Positions 52,366-61,839 are shown, numbered from the stretch's first letter. The stretch is DNA of 64,000 nucleotides from Lachnospiraceae bacterium (GCA_900770345.1 CAAGKF010000165.1:1-64000); one strand, 5' to 3'. Notes: generated from the letters alone by a model not told the origin. A program made the numbers and translations.

Positions 52366-53511
52366 ATGGCAGAGAGTAAGAGAGATTATTATGAGGTTCT
52401 GGGCGTTGCCAGGGATGCGGATGAGGATACATTAAAGAAAGCATACAGGAAGCTGGCTAAAAAATATCATCCCGATGCCAATCCCGGTGACAAGGAAGCC
52501 GAGGCGAAATTTAAGGAGGCTTCTGAGGCGTACAGTGTGCTGAGCGATCCCCAGAAGCGTCAGCAATATGACCAGTTCGGCCATGCTGCCTTTGAACAGG
52601 GAGCCGGCGGAGCCGGTGGATACGGCGGCTTTGGCGGTTTTGATTTTAACGGAGACATGGGAGATATATTCGGAGATATATTCGGAGATATCTTCGGCGG
52701 CGGCCGTTCCTCCAGAGGCCGGAGCGGCCCTGCGAGAGGCGCTAACGTAAGAACTTCTGTCCGCCTTACCTTTGAGGAAGCGGTATTCGGGTGTGAAAAG
52801 GAGATCGAGATCAACTTCAAGGAGGTATGCGGCAGCTGTCACGGTTCAGGAGCGAAGGCAGGTACCTCACCCCAGACCTGTACCAAATGTAACGGAAAGG
52901 GCAAGATCATGTACACTCAGCAGTCCTTTTTCGGACAGGTGCAGAATGTGCAGCCATGTCCGGAATGCGGCGGTACAGGAAAAGTTATCAGAGAGAAGTG
53001 CCCGGACTGCTATGGAACGGGATATCGCACGGTACGCAAGAAATTTAAAGTTACTCTTCCCGCAGGTATTGATAACGGCCAGTGCGTCCGTCAGGTGGGC
53101 GGCGGTGAGCCGGGAGTAAACGGCGGAGAAAGAGGTGATCTGCTGGTAGAGGCAGTAGTATCCCAGCATCCGATCTTCAAACGTCAGGATACCAGCATTT
53201 ACTCCACGGTGCCGATCTCCTTCGCGAGAGCTGCTCTGGGCGGAACGATCCGCATCAAGACGGTGGATGGTGAGGTGGAATACGAGGTAAGACCGGGAAC
53301 GCAGACAGATACCAAGGTCCGCTTAAAGGGCAAGGGTGTTCCTTCTCTCCGCAACCGCAATGTGCGCGGTGATCATTATGTGACGCTGGTCGTGCAGGTG
53401 CCTGAGCGCATGACACAGGCTCAGAAGGAAGCCCTGCGCCGGTTTGACGATGCGATGAATGGTGTTGTATCCGAAGAGGAGAAGCCGAAAAAGAAAGGTC
53501 TTTTTAAGTGA
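52366..53511 (+). CDS. dnaJ: chaperone protein DnaJ
   Basis: This 381-residue co-chaperone delivers substrates to DnaK and stimulates its ATPase. Seen are the J domain with HPD ([11 protein letters not shown]), a Gly/Phe-rich region ([20 protein letters not shown]), four CxxCxGxG zinc motifs ([32 protein letters not shown]) and the C-terminal domain. Start 52366 is chosen because GAGGAAA lies upstream; an earlier GTG at 52342 is possible. The stop codon overlaps the start of the next gene. Confidence 0.97.
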   Translation: MAESKRDYYEVLGVARDADEDTLKKAYRKLAKKYHPDANPGDKEAEAKFKEASEAYSVLSDPQKRQQYDQFGHAAFEQGAGGAGGYGGFGGFDFNGDMGDIFGDIFGDIFGGGRSSRGRSGPARGANVRTSVRLTFEEAVFGCEKEIEINFKEVCGSCHGSGAKAGTSPQTCTKCNGKGKIMYTQQSFFGQVQNVQPCPECGGTGKVIREKCPDCYGTGYRTVRKKFKVTLPAGIDNGQCVRQVGGGEPGVNGGERGDLLVEAVVSQHPIFKRQDTSIYSTVPISFARAALGGTIRIKTVDGEVEYEVRPGTQTDTKVRLKGKGVPSLRNRNVRGDHYVTLVVQVPERMTQAQKEALRRFDDAMNGVVSEEEKPKKKGLFK

Positions 53512-54119
53512 ATATAAAACCGGAAAGCCGAAATAATACTAAAAATAAGGGAGTATCGCCGCAGGCCTTAAGGATCTGCGGCTTCTCTCTCATATGCATT
53601 ATGCTCATGTTCGGTGTGGCTGCCATCAATAAGGCCAGAGCGCCGGAATATCTGCTGGCGGAGTATACCATCGAAGACGACCTGCCCCGGCACGTTAAAT
53701 TTGAGTCCAGACCCCGGGATCTGGCCCAGCAGGCGGTGGGCTTTTTCTATATGTATCAGGGAACGGCTCAGTATGAGAAGTGCCGGACTGTTACAGCGCC
53801 TTCCAGGGCAGAAGAAATGAATTTTGAGCAGCAGTCTGCGGATTTTAAAGAGGGCTGTTATGTGAAGGAATATGTGATCCACAGCTTCCGGACTCTTCCG
53901 GAAAAGGAGTATGAAGACCGGAAAGAGTATTATGATGGGCTGGCAAAGAGCTGCGGTCTGAAGCAGTATCGTGTTGTCCAGATTACTTTTGATCAGAAAT
54001 GGTCCGATGCCGCTCTGGAAAAAGCTCCCCAGTGGGGAGACGGCTCCTTCACCAGGGAGTTTGCTGTGGGAAAAGAGAAGAAGCCCATGGGAAAATGGAA
54101 GATTTTTAATATTTTCTGA
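53508..54119 (+). CDS. uncharacterised membrane-anchored protein coupled to dnaJ
   Basis: This 203-residue protein is not recognised. It has a short basic N-terminus, one hydrophobic segment at about residues 22-42 ([20 protein letters not shown]), and a ~160-residue soluble region that should face outside, with charged and aromatic residues ([17 protein letters not shown], [14 protein letters not shown]). Its GTG start (53508) overlaps the dnaJ stop codon by 3 bases, so it is translationally coupled to dnaJ and shares the heat-shock operon. This position suggests a role in envelope stress, but no function can be named. It ends close to the convergent glycosylase. Confidence 0.75.
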   Translation: MNIKPESRNNTKNKGVSPQALRICGFSLICIMLMFGVAAINKARAPEYLLAEYTIEDDLPRHVKFESRPRDLAQQAVGFFYMYQGTAQYEKCRTVTAPSRAEEMNFEQQSADFKEGCYVKEYVIHSFRTLPEKEYEDRKEYYDGLAKSCGLKQYRVVQITFDQKWSDAALEKAPQWGDGSFTREFAVGKEKKPMGKWKIFNIF

Positions 54120-54133
54120 GCGCAGTGACAGGG

Positions 54134-55009
54134 TTATCTGCCGTTTATCACTGTGCGCTCGTAATAAAATATATATTGCTGTATGACGCCTGAGAAGCCG
54201 TCATACCTGCCGAAATGGTCTTTTATGATCTGTTCATAAAGGTGTGTTTTGGGGGTATGGCGGTATTTCTTTTCATCAAAGTAATGGTCCGTCAGGATCT
54301 TCTCGATCCAGGTGTCCACCGGAAAAGCGTCAATGTGATGAAGGCCGAAGAGACAGATGCAGTTGGCTACCTTTTTTCCGATTCCGTAAAAGCCGGTGAG
54401 ATACGCCATGGCCTCATCGTAGGTCATGGAATGCAGCTTTTCCGGCTCCAGCTTCCCTTCCAGCGCATCACGGCAGAGCTGGTGAATGTACTTGGCACGA
54501 TAACCCAGCTTCAGCGCCAGCAGATCCTCCAGGGAAGCAGCGGACAGCTGGGCGGGGGAGGGGAAGGCATAGAGGACGGAATGCTCCGGGGTTTCCAGGG
54601 GCGTTCCGTAGCCGCGGCACAGCTCTTCTACCAGCTCCCGGATCTTGGGGATGGTTTTCTGCTGGGATATGACAAAGGTGATGATCATCTCCCAGGGGTC
54701 CTGACGCAGGATCCGTATGCCCTTTCCGGTCCGGGCGGCAGCCTTAAGGTATTCATCTTCGGGATCCACCGAATCCAGGATGGCCTGGTAATCTCTTTCA
54801 AGGTCAAAATAGCTGACCCAGAAGGAGAGTTCTTCCTCAGGACAGAGAAGGAAGAGAGAGGTTCCCTCCTGACGGACGGTCAGGATCCGTCCGCGGCTGA
54901 TCACGCGGTAGCTGCCGTCAGTCTGAAGCGTCATGCGGAAGCACTGTCCGGACCGGGCGATCTGCTCCAGGTCAAAACAGGAAATATGACATGTATGAGT
55001 TCTGTTCAT
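54134..55009 (-). CDS. OGG1-type 8-oxoguanine DNA glycosylase/lyase
   Basis: This 291-residue base-excision repair enzyme has the helix-hairpin-helix GPD fold. The segment LTGFYGIGKKVANCICLFGL followed by HIDAFPVDTWIEK matches OGG1, with the catalytic Lys in the first part and the conserved Asp in PVDTW. The N-terminal domain includes GQCFRM, a hallmark of this group. It removes oxidised guanine and may also cut the strand. Start ATG 55009 follows AAAGGAG by 8 bases and overlaps the LysR stop codon by 4 bases, so the two genes are coupled. Confidence 0.9.
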   Translation of the reverse strand: MNRTHTCHISCFDLEQIARSGQCFRMTLQTDGSYRVISRGRILTVRQEGTSLFLLCPEEELSFWVSYFDLERDYQAILDSVDPEDEYLKAAARTGKGIRILRQDPWEMIITFVISQQKTIPKIRELVEELCRGYGTPLETPEHSVLYAFPSPAQLSAASLEDLLALKLGYRAKYIHQLCRDALEGKLEPEKLHSMTYDEAMAYLTGFYGIGKKVANCICLFGLHHIDAFPVDTWIEKILTDHYFDEKKYRHTPKTHLYEQIIKDHFGRYDGFSGVIQQYIFYYERTVINGR

Positions 55010-55890
55010 TGTTCCATCTCCTTTGCCAGTTTCATGAAAGCATCCATTTCCCTGGTGACCCATTTGTCTTTATGATACACGATCTGACGCCAGGTGCGCA
55101 TGGCAAAATTTTTCACATCCAGGGGAGCCAGCTTCCCTTCCTCAATATCCTTTCGGACGGTGAATTCCGGCAGGAAGGATATGCCCATACCGCTTCGCAG
55201 CAGATTGATAATAAATTCCGTATTTCCGATCTCCAGGAAAGGCTGGATCGCCTTCCCGTGGGCAGCCAGATACTGGTCCAGGATAAACCGGTAGCTGGCA
55301 TTTTTTTCTGTCAGGATAAAAGGCTCCGCAATGACCTGATCCAGCTCCAGCCCTCTTCTGCCGGCAAAGGGATGATCTGTCCGGGCTACAAAGATAATAT
55401 TTTCAGGAGCTTCCAGGACCTTTTCCCATTTGTTGTCGTACATCCGTTTATCCAGAAAATATACGAGATCGATGGCGTTGGCGTTCATCAGGTTCAGCAG
55501 TGTTTCCGGGGAATCCGTGATAATGCTTACGTTCACTTTGGGATAGAGCTGGTGATATTCCTTCAGGATGGAAGGTAAAATGGAAGCGCAGATGGATTCA
55601 ATAGTTCCAAGGCACAGCCGGCCTGTCAGCTCTGACGGATCGGCCACCGCGTCCTTTGCCTGGGCAAGATCCCGCATTACGGCCGAGGCGTATTCATAAA
55701 AAACCACTCCCTGATGAGTCAGCGTAGTCTGTTTGCCTATGCGGTCAAACAGATGGACATTCAGCTCCTGTTCCAGCTGTTTGATCTGAATGGTAACGGC
55801 TGCCTGGGAGTAACCCAGCTGCCGCGCTGCTTTGGAAAAGCTTTTGAGCTGGGCAACCTGAAGGAAGGTTGCAATCTCCCGTAATTCCAT
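55006..55890 (-). CDS. LysR family transcriptional regulator
   Basis: This 294-residue regulator has the N-terminal LysR helix-turn-helix (MELREIATFLQVAQLKSFSKAARQL...) and a C-terminal effector domain from about residue 90 (RLCLGTIESICASILP). It is divergent from cysteine desulfidase, the classic layout in which a LysR protein controls its neighbour, and is coupled to the DNA glycosylase. AAAGGAG lies upstream. The inducer is unknown; a sulfur compound or cysteine is plausible. Confidence 0.92.
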   Translation of the reverse strand: MELREIATFLQVAQLKSFSKAARQLGYSQAAVTIQIKQLEQELNVHLFDRIGKQTTLTHQGVVFYEYASAVMRDLAQAKDAVADPSELTGRLCLGTIESICASILPSILKEYHQLYPKVNVSIITDSPETLLNLMNANAIDLVYFLDKRMYDNKWEKVLEAPENIIFVARTDHPFAGRRGLELDQVIAEPFILTEKNASYRFILDQYLAAHGKAIQPFLEIGNTEFIINLLRSGMGISFLPEFTVRKDIEEGKLAPLDVKNFAMRTWRQIVYHKDKWVTREMDAFMKLAKEMEQ

Positions 55891-55953
55891 AACTGTCGGT
55901 CTCCTTTGTATAGTTGATAAAAATATTTAAATCATATCATAAAAACATTAAAT

Positions 55954-55982
55954 TTTACAAAGAACTGTATTTATGTTACAGT
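55954..55982 (+). promoter_or_regulatory. candidate promoter of the cysteine desulfidase gene
   Basis: TTTACA and TACAGT are spaced by 17 bases in an AT-rich divergent region that could also hold a LysR site. Confidence 0.5.
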
Positions 55983-56076
55983 AATTGCAGAGAAAAATCA
56001 AGAGCCTTTTCGCCTCCTGAACGGGTAGGAGGATACGGAGAGAGCAGGTGAGAGAGCAGGAGGATCAGATACGGTC

Positions 56077-57354
56077 ATGGATAAGATGAACAAAAAATAC
56101 GATGCATATATTCAGATTCTGAAGGAAGAGCTGGTTCCGGCCATGGGATGTACGGAGCCCATCGCCCTGGCTTATGCGGCGGCTGTTGCCAGGAAAGTTC
56201 TGGGATGTCTTCCGGATAAGGTGGTGATCGGGGCAAGCGGCAGCATTATCAAGAATGTAAAATCCGTTATTGTGCCCAATACAGATCACTTAAAGGGAAT
56301 TCCGGCAGCAGCGGCAGCAGGTATTGTAGCCGGTGATTCTTCCAAAGAGCTGGAAGTGATTGCCGCGGTCGCTCCTGATCAGATTGCCAGGATGAAGAAA
56401 TTTCTGGAAAATACAGAGATCCAGGTGGAGCATGTGGACAATGGCATAACCTTTGACATAATCGTAACGCTGTATAAGGGAGAGTCCTGGTCAAAGGTCC
56501 GCATTGCCAATTATCATACGAATATCGTGCTGGTGGAAAAAGATGGTCAGATCCTGGAGCAGAAGGAGGTAGCCGGTGAGACGGAGGAAGGTCTGACTGA
56601 CAGAAGTCTGTTAAATATGGAGGATATCTGGGATTTTGCCAACACGGTGGATGTGGAGGATATTAAGGAAATTCTGGATCGTCAGATCGAATATAATTAT
56701 GCCATTGCAGAGGAAGGAATCCGGGGAGATTACGGTGCGAATATCGGTTCCGTTCTGATCGATATGGAAGGCTCCAATGTACGTGTAAAGGCCAAGGCCA
56801 TGGCGGCCGCAGGCTCTGACGCCAGAATGAACGGCTGTGAGCTTCCTGTTATTATCAACTCCGGCAGCGGCAATCAGGGTATTACAGCTTCCGTTCCTGT
56901 TATTGTTTACGCAAGGGAGCTGGGAGTAAGCCGGGAAAAAATGTACCGCGCGCTGGCGCTGTCCAATCTAACCGCTATTCATCAGAAGACATCCATCGGC
57001 AGACTGTCTGCCTACTGCGGTGCTGTCAACGCGGGAGCCGGTGCGGGAGCCGGTATTGCCTATCTCTGCGGAGGCGGTTACAAGGAGATTGCTCACACCG
57101 TGGTAAATGCTCTGGCTATTGTTTCCGGCATTGTCTGTGACGGAGCGAAGGCATCCTGTGCGGCAAAGATCGCTTCTGCCGTTGAGGCAGGAATTCTGGG
57201 CTACAATATGTATATCCGCGGACAGCAGTTCCGCGGCGGCGACGGAATCGTTACCAAGGGTATAGAAGCGACCATAAAGAATGTGGGACGTCTCGGAAAA
57301 GAAGGCATGAAGGAGACAAATGAGGAGATCATCCGCATTATGATCGGTGAATAA
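56077..57354 (+). CDS. cyuA: L-cysteine desulfidase / UPF0597 (serine dehydratase-alpha-like) protein
   Basis: This 425-residue enzyme of the UPF0597/CyuA group probably breaks cysteine to pyruvate, ammonia and sulfide, using an iron-sulfur cluster held by conserved Cys. Visible are ELVPAMGCTEPIALAYAAA (about 14-32), GASGSIIKNVKSVIVPNT, NGCELPVIINSGSGNQGITAS, and CDGAKASCAAKI with Cys pairs. A serine dehydratase activity is an alternative. The start at ATG 56077 is 13 bases after AGGAGG, somewhat far; codon 4 is another ATG. A terminator follows and LysR is divergent. Confidence 0.88.
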   Translation: MDKMNKKYDAYIQILKEELVPAMGCTEPIALAYAAAVARKVLGCLPDKVVIGASGSIIKNVKSVIVPNTDHLKGIPAAAAAGIVAGDSSKELEVIAAVAPDQIARMKKFLENTEIQVEHVDNGITFDIIVTLYKGESWSKVRIANYHTNIVLVEKDGQILEQKEVAGETEEGLTDRSLLNMEDIWDFANTVDVEDIKEILDRQIEYNYAIAEEGIRGDYGANIGSVLIDMEGSNVRVKAKAMAAAGSDARMNGCELPVIINSGSGNQGITASVPVIVYARELGVSREKMYRALALSNLTAIHQKTSIGRLSAYCGAVNAGAGAGAGIAYLCGGGYKEIAHTVVNALAIVSGIVCDGAKASCAAKIASAVEAGILGYNMYIRGQQFRGGDGIVTKGIEATIKNVGRLGKEGMKETNEEIIRIMIGE

Positions 57355-57370
57355 AAACCAAAAAGCTGTG

Positions 57371-57426
57371 ACAGGCCTCTGTCTGACCGCTTTCAGGAGA
57401 AAAAGCGGCAGACGGAGGCCTGTTTG
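57371..57426 (+). terminator. intrinsic terminator after cyuA
   Basis: ACAGGCCTC-GTCTG pairs with CAGAC-GGAGGCCTGT, with an inner CCGCTTT/AAAGCGG stem, followed by TTGT. Confidence 0.75.
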
Positions 57427-57437
57427 TCTGAAAGCCC

Positions 57438-57466
57438 TTGATTCCTGTTTTGATTTGGCATACAAT
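57438..57466 (+). promoter_or_regulatory. promoter of hydF
   Basis: TTGATT and TACAAT are spaced by 17 bases, just past the cyuA terminator. Confidence 0.7.
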
Positions 57467-57522
57467 AATAGGTATTCATAATAAAACGGACCGTGTGAAA
57501 CGGCGGTCAGAAGGAGCAGCGG

Positions 57523-58743
57523 ATGGGAATGAATAATACACCTGCATCAGACAGGGTACATATCGGATTTTTCGGAAAGCGCAATGCGGGAAAATCCAGT
57601 GTCCTGAATGCAGTTACAGGACAGGACCTGGCAGTGGTTTCTGATGTCAGGGGGACAACCACGGATCCTGTTTATAAAGCGATGGAGCTTCTGCCATTGG
57701 GGCCGGTGATGATGATCGATACGCCGGGAATTGATGATGAGGGAGAGCTGGGAAGCCTGAGAGTAAGAAAGAGCTATCAGGTGCTGAATAAGACGGATGT
57801 GGCTGTGCTTGTGGTGGACGGCTGTCTGGGACTGAGTCCCGAGGATGAGGCTCTGTTAGAGAAGATCAGTGAAAAGAAGATACCGTGCGTGGTGGCGATG
57901 AATAAGTCGGATCTGTCGCAGAAATCGCCTCTTAACCAGCTTCCTTCCGGTATGCCCTGCCTTGCTGTCAGTGCCTGTACCGGAAAAGGGATCCATGAGT
58001 TAAAGGAGTGTCTTGCGCAGCTGGGAAAGACGGAGGAGAGCAGACTGAGGATCGTTGCCGATCTTATTGAGCCTTCGGATTTTGTGGTGCTGGTGGTCCC
58101 GATTGACAAAGCGGCTCCCAAGGGCCGTCTGATCCTGCCCCAGCAGCAGACGATCCGCGATATCCTTGAGGCGGATGCCACGGCTATCGTGGTGAAGGAG
58201 CATGAGCTTCGTGACACCTTAATGTCTCTGGGAAAGAAGCCCAGGATGGTGATCACGGACAGCCAGGTGTTTGCCAAGGTATCGGCTGATACGCCCAGGG
58301 ATGTTCTTCTGACCTCCTTCTCCATTCTGTTTGCCCGTTATAAAGGCAGTCTGGAGCCAATGGTGGAGGGTGTGCGCATGCTGGATCAGATAAAGGACGG
58401 GGACAGGATTCTGATCTCGGAGGGCTGCACGCATCACAGACAGTGCGATGATATCGGAACAGTAAAGCTGCCGCGCTGGATCCGTCAGTATACGGGAGCA
58501 GAGCCGGAGTTTGCTTTCACCTCCGGCACGGAGTTTCCTGATGATGTGACAGAGTATAAGCTGATTGTACATTGCGGCGGCTGCATGCTCAATGAGCGGG
58601 AGATGAAATACCGGATGAAATGCGCCCAGGATCAGGGAGTACCCATGACCAATTACGGTATTGCCATTGCTTATATACAGGGAATCTTAAAACGCAGCGT
58701 TCAGCCCTTCCCGCAGATCGCTGCCCTGCTGGAGGAACAGTGA
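57523..58743 (+). CDS. hydF: [FeFe]-hydrogenase H-cluster maturation GTPase HydF
   Basis: This 406-residue scaffold protein assembles the two-iron part of the H-cluster and passes it to hydrogenase. The N-terminal GTPase has G1 GKRNAGKSS, G3 DTPGI and G4 NKSD; the C-terminal part has the cluster ligands in CTHHRQC and HCGGC (CxH...CxxC). Its presence implies an [FeFe] hydrogenase and HydE/HydG elsewhere in the genome. AAGGAG lies before the ATG. The stop TGA shares one base with the next start. Confidence 0.95.
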   Translation: MGMNNTPASDRVHIGFFGKRNAGKSSVLNAVTGQDLAVVSDVRGTTTDPVYKAMELLPLGPVMMIDTPGIDDEGELGSLRVRKSYQVLNKTDVAVLVVDGCLGLSPEDEALLEKISEKKIPCVVAMNKSDLSQKSPLNQLPSGMPCLAVSACTGKGIHELKECLAQLGKTEESRLRIVADLIEPSDFVVLVVPIDKAAPKGRLILPQQQTIRDILEADATAIVVKEHELRDTLMSLGKKPRMVITDSQVFAKVSADTPRDVLLTSFSILFARYKGSLEPMVEGVRMLDQIKDGDRILISEGCTHHRQCDDIGTVKLPRWIRQYTGAEPEFAFTSGTEFPDDVTEYKLIVHCGGCMLNEREMKYRMKCAQDQGVPMTNYGIAIAYIQGILKRSVQPFPQIAALLEEQ

Positions 58744-60032
58744 TGAGAACAGAACGTGATGAACTGGGAGAGCGGACGCTGGATTCGGACTGTCTGTACG
58801 GCCTCCAGTCCCTGCGTGCACGGGAGAATTTCGGTTTCATCGGGGGGCCGGTGAAAAAGGATATGGTCCGGGCCATGCTGATTGTGAAAAAGGCGGCTGC
58901 TATGTCATACCTGCAGCTGGAGAAGGACGGATCGGAGAAAGCAAAGTGGGAAATGATCGTCCGGGCCTGTGACGGGCTTCTCTCCGGAGAGGATGAGGAT
59001 GCCTTTATTACTCCGGCTCTCCAGGGCGGCGCCGGAACCTCTCTTAATATGAATGTGGATGAAGTGGTGGCCAATAAGGCACTGAAGCTGATGGGGAAAC
59101 AGCCGGGCTCCTATGATGTGATTCATCCGCTGGATGATGTAAACCGGGGACAGTCTACCAATGACACCTATCCTACGGCTCTGAAAATAGCAGCTATTCA
59201 GAAGCTGCGTCTTCTGAGCGATGAGTGCAGCCGTCTCCAGGAGTCTTTTCAGAGAAAAGAACAGGAATTTTCCCATATTTCCAAGCTGGGACGAACGGAG
59301 ATGATGGACGCTACTGCTGTTACGCTGGGAGAAGAGTTCGGCGCATTCGGTCAGGCCATTGCCAGGGACCGGTGGCGGATCTATAAGGTGGAGGAGCGGC
59401 TGCGTCAGGTCAACCTGGGAGGAACGGCAGTGGGAAGCGGCGTCAACGCGGACAGAAGATATATTTATAAGGTGATCGATATCCTGCGGGATCTGACGGA
59501 TATCGGGCTTGCGAGAGCGGAATATCCTATGGATATTACGCAGAATCAGGATGTTTTTGCGGAGGCTTCAGGCCTTTTGAAGGCTATGGCTGTAAATCTG
59601 ATGAAGATTGCCGGAGACCTGCGCCTTATGGCATCGGGACCCTTCGGCGGGCTGGCGGAGATCCGGCTCCCGAAGCTGCAGAGGGGGAGTACGATTATGC
59701 CGGGAAAGGTAAATCCTGTGATCCCGGAAATGGTGACTCAGGCAGCGATCCGCGTGATCGCCAATGATTCGGCCATTACCATGGCAGCTTCCATGGGGAA
59801 TCTGGAGCTGAATGCCTTTATGCCGCTGATTGCTGACAGTCTCCTGGACAGTCTGGATCTTCTGATCCGGGCGGCGGAAATTTTTCGCATGAAATGTGTG
59901 GATGGTATTTGTGCCAATGAGGAGAAATGCAGAGAATATCTGGAAAAAGCAGTACAGCCTGCCAGAACGGAGGCTGCACGGATTGAGGGCTATGACAGGG
60001 CCTCGGGCCTGATCACGGAGGATAAAAAATAG
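58743..60032 (+). CDS. aspartate ammonia-lyase-like protein of the fumarase/aspartase family
   Basis: This 429-residue protein has the fumarase/aspartase fold: GAGTSLNMNVDEVVANKA, STNDTYPTALK, LGRTEMMDATAVTLGEEFG and the signature GSTIMPGKVNPVIPE. It overlaps the hydF stop by one base, so they are co-translated. AspA-like genes next to H-cluster maturases occur in several clostridia, hinting at a role in maturation, but the usual reaction would be aspartate to fumarate and ammonia. It is shorter at the C-terminus than the ~468-residue AspA. Confidence 0.88.
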   Translation: MRTERDELGERTLDSDCLYGLQSLRARENFGFIGGPVKKDMVRAMLIVKKAAAMSYLQLEKDGSEKAKWEMIVRACDGLLSGEDEDAFITPALQGGAGTSLNMNVDEVVANKALKLMGKQPGSYDVIHPLDDVNRGQSTNDTYPTALKIAAIQKLRLLSDECSRLQESFQRKEQEFSHISKLGRTEMMDATAVTLGEEFGAFGQAIARDRWRIYKVEERLRQVNLGGTAVGSGVNADRRYIYKVIDILRDLTDIGLARAEYPMDITQNQDVFAEASGLLKAMAVNLMKIAGDLRLMASGPFGGLAEIRLPKLQRGSTIMPGKVNPVIPEMVTQAAIRVIANDSAITMAASMGNLELNAFMPLIADSLLDSLDLLIRAAEIFRMKCVDGICANEEKCREYLEKAVQPARTEAARIEGYDRASGLITEDKK

Positions 60033-60054
60033 CAGTTCCCATGGGAAACTGCTA
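60023..60054 (-). terminator. intrinsic terminator for the DUF2752 gene
   Basis: On the minus strand, TAGCAGTTTCCC/GGGAACTGCTA is followed by TTTTTTATC. It overlaps the end of the aspA-like gene. Confidence 0.75.
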
Positions 60055-60471
60055 CAGAAGCTGCTGCAGAAAACGGAAGACTCTGTAAATAATTCCCTCC
60101 CGAATATTGACAGAGACAACAGGATCCTTTATGATCAGGCGGATAAGATACACCAGAATAAAAAGGGCGCACAGCAGGAACAGAGCTTTTTCGGCAGCAG
60201 GGCTGCCGTTGTCTGACCAGCGCCAGTGAAAGACAAGCAAAAGAGGAATCCCCCAGAATAAAGGGTGATACCGGAAAGCCTGGACGACATCCAGGTGCAG
60301 GAAGGACAGCCAGGCTCTGCTGAGTCCGCAGCCAGGGCAGGGGATGCCTGTTAAAAGACGGATGGGGCAGCCATGCCCCGTAAGAGCAAGGATGCCGTAG
60401 ATCAGACCGATCAGGATCCAGGGGGCTGCTGCGGATAAAATTTTTTTCATTATAGTAGTATTCATTTTCAT
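60052..60471 (-). CDS. DUF2752 membrane protein
   Basis: This ~139-residue membrane protein has about three hydrophobic helices and the DUF2752 signature GIPCPGCGLSRAWLSF, followed by FRYHPLFWGIP. The function of the family is unknown. The start is uncertain: ATG 60471, 60465 and 60450 are possible and none has a clear ribosome site. A minus-strand TTGACT-N17-TATATC promoter ends only a few bases before ATG 60471, so the message may have almost no leader. It is convergent with the aspA-like gene. Confidence 0.8.
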   Translation of the reverse strand: MKMNTTIMKKILSAAAPWILIGLIYGILALTGHGCPIRLLTGIPCPGCGLSRAWLSFLHLDVVQAFRYHPLFWGIPLLLVFHWRWSDNGSPAAEKALFLLCALFILVYLIRLIIKDPVVSVNIREGIIYRVFRFLQQLL

Positions 60472-60527
60472 ACTGTCTGATATAACGTATTTCGGAAAAA
60501 AAGTCAATATAAGAAGGAGAAAAAAAT

Positions 60528-61667
60528 ATGTGGATACAGGGAAAAAATGTGTGGATCGCCGGACAATTTACACCGGCCCGGCTGGAGATCGGTGAGGGCA
60601 GGATCCTTCGGATCTGTCCTTACAGCGAGAATGGTGCGGATGCGGATTACGGGGAGGAGCGGATCCTTCCGGGATTCATTGATATCCACACGCACGGAGC
60701 ATATGGTTATGATACAAATGACGGGGAGCCGGAGGGCCTGCGCTACTGGATGAAGCATATACCGGAGGAGGGCGTTACGTCCATTCTGCCGACCACAGTG
60801 ACCCAGCTTCCGCCGGTATTAACAAAGGCCGTGGCCAATGTGGCCGCTGTGGCGGAGGAAGGCTATGAGGGAGCGGAGATACTGGGGATCCATTTTGAAG
60901 GTCCCTATCTTGATATGGAGTATAAGGGAGCTCAGCCTCCGGAGGCCATTGCCGTCCCCTCTGTGGAGCAGTTTCAGATGTACCAGGAGGCGGCTCACGG
61001 CATGATCCGTTATATTACTCTGGCGCCGGAGAGGGATCCTGATCATGAGCTGACCAGGTACTGTGCTTCTCACGGGGTAGCGGTCAGCATGGGCCATTCC
61101 TCAGCTTCTTATGAGGAAGCTTTGATGGGCATTGCCAACGGAGCTGTTTCCATGACTCATGTTTATAACGGAATGACACCTTATCATCACCGCAAACCGG
61201 GGTTAGTGGGAACCGCCCTCAGAGTCCGCGATATTTACGGGGAGATCATCTGTGACGGCTGTCATTCCCATCCGGCGGCTCTGAATAATTTCTTTGCCGC
61301 CAAGGGGCGGGATTATGCCGTTATGATCAGTGATTCCCTGCGGGCAAAGCACTGTCCGCCCGGAGGAAACTATCAGCTGGGCGGCCATGACATTGAAATT
61401 GGTGAGGACGGACTGGCCCGTCTGAAGGGAACAGATACCATTGCCGGAAGTACTTTGAATATGAACCGGGGACTGCAGATCCTGACGGAAAAGGCCCTGG
61501 TACCCTTTGATGCGGCTCTCAATTCCTGCACCATCAATCCGGCCAGATGTCTGGGTGTGGATGACAGGAAGGGAAAGCTGGCGGCGGGATATGACGCGGA
61601 TATTACGGTGCTGGACCGTGACTATAATGTGCTTCAGACCTGGTGCAGAGGCCGCGCAATGCTGTAA
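60528..61667 (+). CDS. nagA: N-acetylglucosamine-6-phosphate deacetylase
   Basis: This 379-residue amidohydrolase removes acetate from GlcNAc-6-phosphate in amino sugar recycling. Metal and substrate motifs are DIHTHGAYGYDTND (about 54-67), HFEGPYLD, MGHSSA, HVYNGMTPYHHR and CDGCHSHP, then TIAGSTLNMNRGL. AGAAGGAG precedes the ATG. No nagB is adjacent. Confidence 0.95.
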   Translation: MWIQGKNVWIAGQFTPARLEIGEGRILRICPYSENGADADYGEERILPGFIDIHTHGAYGYDTNDGEPEGLRYWMKHIPEEGVTSILPTTVTQLPPVLTKAVANVAAVAEEGYEGAEILGIHFEGPYLDMEYKGAQPPEAIAVPSVEQFQMYQEAAHGMIRYITLAPERDPDHELTRYCASHGVAVSMGHSSASYEEALMGIANGAVSMTHVYNGMTPYHHRKPGLVGTALRVRDIYGEIICDGCHSHPAALNNFFAAKGRDYAVMISDSLRAKHCPPGGNYQLGGHDIEIGEDGLARLKGTDTIAGSTLNMNRGLQILTEKALVPFDAALNSCTINPARCLGVDDRKGKLAAGYDADITVLDRDYNVLQTWCRGRAML

Positions 61668-61724
61668 AATGCGGGCACTGTTCCTGGAAATCTGCATAAA
61701 AACGCAGGAAAATCCGAAAAATAC

Positions 61725-61753
61725 TTGCATTTACCGAAACATGATGGTATAGT
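61725..61753 (+). promoter_or_regulatory. promoter of the rimP-nusA operon
   Basis: TTGCAT and TATAGT are spaced by 17 bases. Confidence 0.75.
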
Positions 61754-61781
61754 GTATACGATAACTAATGTAGATTACAGT

Positions 61782-61807
61782 AAAGAGTGGACGCCGGTCC
61801 ACTCTTT
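61782..61807 (+). promoter_or_regulatory. leader hairpin of the rimP-nusA operon
   Basis: A perfect 11-bp stem AAAGAGTGGAC/GTCCACTCTTT with a GCCG loop lies in the leader about 25 bases after the start point, followed by only a short T run. Similar hairpins before rimP are common in Firmicutes from memory; it may help autoregulation by NusA. Confidence 0.6.
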
Positions 61808-61839
61808 CGTATTGTAAGGGAACAAAAGGTGGTGATAGG

